Positions 24,569 through 28,388 of a stretch of 28,388 nucleotides of DNA are shown in pieces. The stretch spans positions 1-28,388 of the forward strand of contig CAZIFL010000040.1 in the NCBI GenBank assembly GCA_964539095.1, in the 5' to 3' direction. The DNA is from DAIPKP01 sp964539095 (GTDB lineage: Bacteria; Synergistota; Synergistia; Synergistales; Aminiphilaceae). A program made the translations under genes and the position numbers. The notes under the pieces are model-generated. The model did not search any database. It saw only the letters and a program-made list of their open reading frames with translations, and had not been told where the DNA came from. The stretch's first letter is position 1. The number at the start of each line of letters is the position of its first letter.

Positions 24569-25030
24569 TTACTGGGCCTGGTACTGCTTCGTGGGGCCCG
24601 GTTTTTCAAGAAGAATCACCGCGTAGGGGCTCGTGAGAGCCTGGGTAGTCATGCTCCCTGGCTTCGGGGTGTGGAGCACATACCGCACATCCAGCCCCTT
24701 GTTTTCGTACCGGGCGCTGGTGATCTCAAGCCGGTACCCTCCGGAGGAGCGGCTTCCCGCAAAAACTGCCACCACCACGAAACGGTTGAAATCCACCACC
24801 ACCGGGGGCTTCTTGGAAGGGGAGATGTCCTCTGCGAAGAGCTTCAAAAGAGCGTCTGCCCCTTCCACTACCATTACCCCCGCCTCTTTTCGAGCGGCGT
24901 AGAATCCCTCTTCAAGAATTTGAAAACCCTGGGGTGTTTCGGGAACATGCTTGAACTGCCCCCAGGCCAGAGCTCCCCCTCCAAAAAGGAAAAGCCCCAC
25001 CAATAGAAAAATTCCCATACGTCGTGTCAT
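24569..25030 (-). CDS. secreted PrcB-domain protein
   Basis: The 153-residue product has a signal peptide (about 1-24, ending ALAWG) and then a small domain with the PrcB pattern: VVVAVFAGSRSSGGYRLEI, a beta segment, and a late PGSMTTQALTSPYAVILL. PrcB was named in Treponema denticola, where it is part of the surface protease complex with the subtilisin-type PrtP. Here the gene follows a secreted subtilase gene by 43 bases on the same strand, so partnership with that protease is likely. AGGAGG lies nine bases before the ATG. Confidence 0.82.
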   Translation of the reverse strand: MTRRMGIFLLVGLFLFGGGALAWGQFKHVPETPQGFQILEEGFYAARKEAGVMVVEGADALLKLFAEDISPSKKPPVVVDFNRFVVVAVFAGSRSSGGYRLEITSARYENKGLDVRYVLHTPKPGSMTTQALTSPYAVILLEKPGPTKQYQAQ

Positions 25031-25073
25031 CTTTTACAACCTCCTGTTCACGTCTTTCTCCGCCGTGTTCTCC

Positions 25074-26639
25074 TTATCGGGAAGATTTTCTCATGAGAAG
25101 CAGAGGAAGAATAAAGAGCACTCCCGCAAGAGAAGCAAAGCCCAGAGAACAGCCACCGCCTCCTCCCGAAGAGGGTCCAGGGGCAACGGTGGGTATTCTT
25201 GTAGGAGCAGTGGTGGGAGCTGTTGTCGGCGTTGGTTGCGTTGCTGCGGCGGCCACCGATGCTGCGGCGTTTACCACTCTGCCAGTGACACAGAGCCCCG
25301 CCAGAGCTGCGGAGGGGGTGCCGTTATTCAGCAGAAGGGTTCGCACCTGGGCTCCCGAGAGAGCGGGGTTCACGCTCCAGGTAAGAAGAGCTGCTCCCAG
25401 GGTTACCGGGGTGGCCATGGAGGTGCCGTCCCAGGAGGCGTATCCGCTGGGGTCCACAAAGGTGGGCACCGTGGAGAGAATGGAGGTTCCCGGAGCGAAG
25501 ATATCCACCGTGGTGGCTCCGTAGTTGGAGCCGCTGGGATAACCGCAGTTGCTTGTGCCTCCCCAATCTGCCCGGGAAGTTCCGTCGGTGTCGGTGGCTC
25601 CCACGGTAACCTTCAGAGGGACGTTATAGTTGGCAGGATAGACGAGGTTAGCATCGTTGTTATTGCTGTCGTTCCCTGCGGCGAAGAAGATCAGCATACC
25701 CCCATCGGAGACCGCTCGGTAGGCCTGAAGCATGGTGTTCGAGGGAGATGCGCCGGGGCAGGTGCCAAGAGAGAGGTTGAGAGCCCGAACGTTAACCCCC
25801 CGGTTTTTCATGGCCAGAATGTAGTTCAGCCCCCGGGCGATGTCCGTATCAAAGGCGCTGAGTGTCCCCTCCGCAGGGTCATAGGTAAAGACCCGGACTC
25901 CCATGATCTTCACGTTGGGAGCCACCCCGAGAATTCCCACCCCGTTGATGGGGGCGGCGATGCTCCCCGCCACGTGGGTGCCGTGTCCTCCGCCGGGGAG
26001 ATTGTCGTTGGGATCCCCTGTAAGAACACCTCCGTTGTTGAAGGCGGCGATACCGTAATAGTCGTCGATGATACCGTTGCCGTCGTCGTCGATACCGTTA
26101 TTGGGGATCTCCCCGGGGTTGATCCACATGCTGGCCGCAAGATCTGGATGGCCGTAATCCACCCCAGTGTCAAGCACCGCCGCCACCATGGTGGAGTCTC
26201 CCAGGGTGGTGTCCCAGGCGGTGGGGCAGCCGATGGCGGGGAGATACCACTGTTCGTCGTAGCGGGGTTCTGTGGGGGTGTAGGCTCGCGGCTGAGGGGC
26301 GGCGAAGAGGTAGTTTTTCCCCGGCAAATCTGCCTGGAGAACACCCGGGGTCTGCCGGAGGCTTTCCAGGGCTTCCCCGGAGGGGGCGGAGGTGCGGACG
26401 ATAGCCAACCCGAGGTAGGGGAGAGGAATTACCTCTTCCAGAGGAATGGAGGCTGCGGAGAGAATGCTTTCGGCCTGGCGGGCGAAGGCTCGCTCCTGGC
26501 TGGCGGGGGCAAAGGAGCCCACTTCGGTTCTGGGCGTTTCCAGAGCTACCAGAAGAGAGGTGCTGTCGCTGCAGAAGGCGGGGATGGCAGCAAGGGCGAA
26601 AAGGAGAACAAGAGCGCTGAGAATAACGGTTCGTTTCAT
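25074..26639 (-). CDS. secreted subtilisin-family (S8) protease with C-terminal sorting tail
   Basis: This 521-residue protease has a signal peptide (about 1-23), a propeptide-like region (about 27-115) and an S8 catalytic domain with Asp157 (AAVLDTGVDYGHP), His219 (GGHGTHVAG), oxyanion Asn323 (AAGND) and Ser407 (DGTSMATP). All are intact. The segment NGIDDDGNGIIDD at about 181-193 looks like a calcium-binding insert. The end has a Thr/Pro linker (about 470-488), SSGGGGGC, a hydrophobic helix and the basic RKSSR, the layout of a Synergist-CTERM or GlyGly-CTERM tail. The protein is therefore probably anchored, then processed at the envelope. It is followed by the PrcB gene. The upstream region is a polypyrimidine tract on this strand, without a clear promoter. 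Confidence 0.93.
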   Translation of the reverse strand: MKRTVILSALVLLFALAAIPAFCSDSTSLLVALETPRTEVGSFAPASQERAFARQAESILSAASIPLEEVIPLPYLGLAIVRTSAPSGEALESLRQTPGVLQADLPGKNYLFAAPQPRAYTPTEPRYDEQWYLPAIGCPTAWDTTLGDSTMVAAVLDTGVDYGHPDLAASMWINPGEIPNNGIDDDGNGIIDDYYGIAAFNNGGVLTGDPNDNLPGGGHGTHVAGSIAAPINGVGILGVAPNVKIMGVRVFTYDPAEGTLSAFDTDIARGLNYILAMKNRGVNVRALNLSLGTCPGASPSNTMLQAYRAVSDGGMLIFFAAGNDSNNNDANLVYPANYNVPLKVTVGATDTDGTSRADWGGTSNCGYPSGSNYGATTVDIFAPGTSILSTVPTFVDPSGYASWDGTSMATPVTLGAALLTWSVNPALSGAQVRTLLLNNGTPSAALAGLCVTGRVVNAAASVAAAATQPTPTTAPTTAPTRIPTVAPGPSSGGGGGCSLGFASLAGVLFILPLLLMRKSSR

Positions 26640-26790
26640 GGAATCACATCCTTCGTCTAAGAGTATGGAGCCTATGACACCAGCATACCTTGAAGGGGAA
26701 AAAGAGGAAAGCGCTAAAAAAAGAGAAAAATGGCGAAAAAGAGGAGAAAAAAGCGATTTCCCCCGACAAAAACGTGTATCATGGGTTTTT

Positions 26791-26821
26791 TGATCAAAAA
26801 TGATCTTGATCTACCCTGATC
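26791..26821. promoter_or_regulatory. array of four TGATC words at the hsp20 promoter
   Basis: TGATC begins at 26791, 26801, 26807 and 26817, giving spacings of 10, 6 and 10 bases. The third copy overlaps the -35 of the hsp20 promoter and the fourth lies in its spacer. Such helical phasing suggests a binding site for an oligomeric regulator. It is neither CIRCE nor an obvious HAIR element. Confidence 0.4.
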
Positions 26822-26834
26822 TTTGACCTATACT
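26806..26834 (+). promoter_or_regulatory. promoter of hsp20
   Basis: TTGATC (26806-26811), a 17-base spacer and TATACT (26829-26834) form a good sigma-70 promoter. The leader to the ATG is about 65 bases. Confidence 0.65.
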
Positions 26835-26905
26835 GACGCCACAGTGAAGCAAGAGCGACAGGCTCTAAAAAATATATCCTATGTGCGAATAAGGAGGGAG
26901 CAGTT

Positions 26906-27340
26906 ATGAGAGGATTGGTACGGTATCGCAGACCTTCGTCCATGATGTTTCCGGAGGTGGAGGATTTCTTCAAGGGGATGTCTGATGTCTTTTCTTCGGT
27001 GAATCGGGAGTTCCCTCTCGATATGTACGAGGAGAACGGCAGGCTGGTGGTATCCATGGATGCCCCCGGGGTGGACCCCGAGAAAGTGGATATCCGGGTT
27101 TTTCCCGACAGGGTGACACTGGTCTCCAAGGAGGAGCAGGAGGAGCAGCCCTGCGAGGAGGGGAAGACCTGGCACTGCAGGAAACAGCGCCGAGTGCTGA
27201 ACTACAGCGTATCTCTCCCCCGGGAGGTAGACCCCGAGGGGGCCGAGGCGGAGATTAAGCACGGTGTCATCACCGTAAAGATGCCCCGGAAGGGAACCGA
27301 GGAGGGGCGGATGCTGCAGCTTAAAAAAGGGGAGGAGTAG
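26906..27340 (+). CDS. Hsp20/alpha-crystallin small heat-shock protein
   Basis: The 144-residue product has a short N-terminal arm, an alpha-crystallin domain (about 36-135, with FPLDMYEENGRLVVSMDAPG at its start and VSLPREVDPEGAEAEIKHGV near its end) and a short charged tail. These proteins form oligomers that hold unfolding proteins in the cytoplasm under heat or oxidative stress, without ATP. A C-terminal I-x-I motif is not obvious, as the tail reads MLQLKKGEE. AGGAGG lies eight bases before the ATG. It stands alone, with its own promoter and two candidate terminators. Confidence 0.93.
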   Translation: MRGLVRYRRPSSMMFPEVEDFFKGMSDVFSSVNREFPLDMYEENGRLVVSMDAPGVDPEKVDIRVFPDRVTLVSKEEQEEQPCEEGKTWHCRKQRRVLNYSVSLPREVDPEGAEAEIKHGVITVKMPRKGTEEGRMLQLKKGEE

Positions 27341-27367
27341 CAACGTCTAGTTGGGATTCTCAGCGAG

Positions 27368-27388
27368 AATTCTTCCAGAATTGTTTTT
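27368..27388 (+). terminator. weak hairpin with T tract after hsp20
   Basis: AATTCT and AGAATT form a 6-bp stem with a three-base loop, followed by G and five Ts. It is AT-rich and so weak by itself. Confidence 0.4.
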
Positions 27389-27404
27389 GCCACAAAAACG
27401 AATA

Positions 27405-27462
27405 GGGGATTCAAGAGAAAAGCGGGGGAGCGTAGGTTCCCCCGCTTTTCTCTTGAATCCCC
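27405..27462. terminator. very long perfect hairpin, probable terminator
   Basis: Two perfect 25-base arms (27405-27429 and 27438-27462) enclose an eight-base loop. The arms contain GGGG at the base, a purine-rich middle and GGGGG at the tip. It lies between hsp20 and the next rightward gene. No T tract follows. It could be a transcription block or a remnant of a small mobile repeat. Confidence 0.6.
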
Positions 27463-27557
27463 CGGAAATCCCGTATTCTAGAAAAAATTATAATTTAAAA
27501 AACATAAAGCCCCTTGATGTGAAAATAGTGGAAATAGTCCTAAGGATCAAAATAAGT

Positions 27558-27585
27558 TTGACAAGTCTCTTTTTGAGAGTATCAT
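27558..27585 (+). promoter_or_regulatory. promoter of the beta-helix protein gene
   Basis: TTGACA (27558-27563), a 16-base spacer and TATCAT (27580-27585) follow an AT-rich stretch (about 27480-27520) that could act as an UP element. The promoter is 36 bases before the first in-frame ATG at 27621. Confidence 0.65.
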
Positions 27586-27620
27586 CAGCGAAATGGCTTT
27601 AAAAAATTGTTGGGAAATAT

Positions 27621-28388
27621 ATGAAAAAGGGGGTAGTGATGGTGGCGTATTCTGGAGGCGGTGCTCGTAAGAAAAGGTTTTTCTTGGGTGAGTCCATGAG
27701 TAAAATTGTTTTTATGTTGGTGTTGTTCTCATGCTTAGGGGGTTCGTTTCATGCAGAGGCCGCCACATACTACGTAACACAGAATGGTGGGGGGGCGAAA
27801 AACGGTACGCCCTGGACAAACGCCTATGGGGAGGCTCAATTTATCACAGCTCTTCAAAATGCCCCCCCCGGGAGCGAGTTCTGGGTAGCTTCCGGAGTCT
27901 ATCGCCCCTCCATTGAGGCAGTGAACCGGGATGCCTCTTTTGTTCTCAAATCCGGCGTGGCCCTCTATGGGGGGTTTGAGGGCTCAGAAACTACTCGAAA
28001 CGCGAGGAATTGGGAAAGCAACGTTACCGTACTTACCGGGGATCTTCAGAAAAACGACAGCACCGACACAAACGGCGTAACTGCGATCTACACCGATATT
28101 GTAGAAACCAACAGCCGTACCGTGGTAACCGGCAGCGGCACAGACAGCACCGCTATCCTGAATGGTTTTACGGTTTGCGGAGGAGCTGAAGGAACCTTCG
28201 ATAACGAGAGGGGCGGCGACTGCGGCGGAGGAATGTATAACAATGGTGGCAGCCCCACCGTGACCAACTGCACCTTTGCGGGAAATACTGCGGCATACGG
28301 CGGAGGAGTGTATAACAGGGGAAGCAATCCGGTGGATGCGAGCAATCCCGAAATAGAGAACTGCATCTTTACGGGCAATGCCGCGGTT
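27621..28388 (+). CDS. secreted right-handed beta-helix protein, 5' part only
   Basis: The frame is open from 27621 to the window end, 256 codons. ATGs at 27621, 27639 and 27696 are all in frame. The last gives a classic signal peptide (MSKIVFMLVLFSCLGGS, then HAEA), while the first two would add a 25- or 19-residue basic pre-segment. After the signal comes ATYYVTQNGGGAKNGTPW, a start common in polymorphic surface proteins, then GVYRPS and VALYGGFEG, then repeated turns such as GGGMYNNGGSPTVTNCTF and GGGVYNRGSNP of a parallel beta-helix. It is probably a surface-exposed or secreted adhesin-like protein. The C-terminal anchor lies outside the window. Confidence 0.85.
   Translation, partial: MKKGVVMVAYSGGGARKKRFFLGESMSKIVFMLVLFSCLGGSFHAEAATYYVTQNGGGAKNGTPWTNAYGEAQFITALQNAPPGSEFWVASGVYRPSIEAVNRDASFVLKSGVALYGGFEGSETTRNARNWESNVTVLTGDLQKNDSTDTNGVTAIYTDIVETNSRTVVTGSGTDSTAILNGFTVCGGAEGTFDNERGGDCGGGMYNNGGSPTVTNCTFAGNTAAYGGGVYNRGSNPVDASNPEIENCIFTGNAAV

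Noticed and set aside
24951..26660. A 569-codon rightward frame, Gly/His-rich
   Set aside because: It lies opposite the complete subtilase gene, has no family motifs and its composition reflects complemented protease codons.

Overview
The window looks like chromosomal DNA of an anaerobic, Gram-negative-type bacterium, most likely a member of the Synergistota. The best clue is the C-terminus of the subtilisin-like protease at 25074-26639. It has a Pro/Thr linker, a Gly-rich stretch with one Cys, a hydrophobic helix and a basic end, which resembles the Synergist-CTERM sorting tail. A type III glutamine synthetase, a PrcB-domain protein and a beta-helix surface protein fit that assignment but also occur in spirochaetes, so the phylum is an inference. 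Coding regions are GC-rich and several genes start with GTG or TTG, each with a strong ribosome binding site. No rRNA, tRNA, CRISPR array, transposase or phage gene was recognised.

Layout. At 1-708 there is a leftward promoter with a palindromic operator and a ribosome binding site that opens only a nine-codon frame, followed by an IclR-type regulator (709-1476). A leftward metal-chelate ABC operon (5149-1540: binding protein, permease, ATPase, unknown 230-aa protein) is driven by a strong promoter whose -10 lies inside a 13-bp-arm palindrome. A leftward zinc operon (8188-5383: znuA, znuC, znuB) ends in a strong terminator. Upstream of it lie a CPA2 cation/proton antiporter and a small membrane protein (11012-8335). 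A proline-catabolism enzyme, P5C dehydrogenase (11513-13147), follows a 500-base region without a gene.

The most unusual part is 13259-19487, four closely spaced rightward genes. They encode a PAS protein with a degenerate receiver domain and no kinase, a 93-aa protein with a CPLC motif, a very large membrane protein (zinc ribbon, kinase fold lacking catalytic residues, transmembrane helix, Sel1 repeats, PTPEPTAT array) and a nucleoside/guanine-deaminase-like enzyme with a Cys-rich N-terminal extension. The large gene is interrupted by a 100-N assembly gap inside the repeat array, so its true length and frame are not resolved. This set is the best candidate here for an undescribed system, probably envelope-linked signalling or scaffolding.

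The right part holds glnN (leftward), a large MscS-family channel (rightward), a PrcB-domain protein and secreted subtilase pair (leftward), an Hsp20 chaperone with an unusual array of TGATC words at its promoter, and the 5' end of a secreted beta-helix protein that runs off the window.
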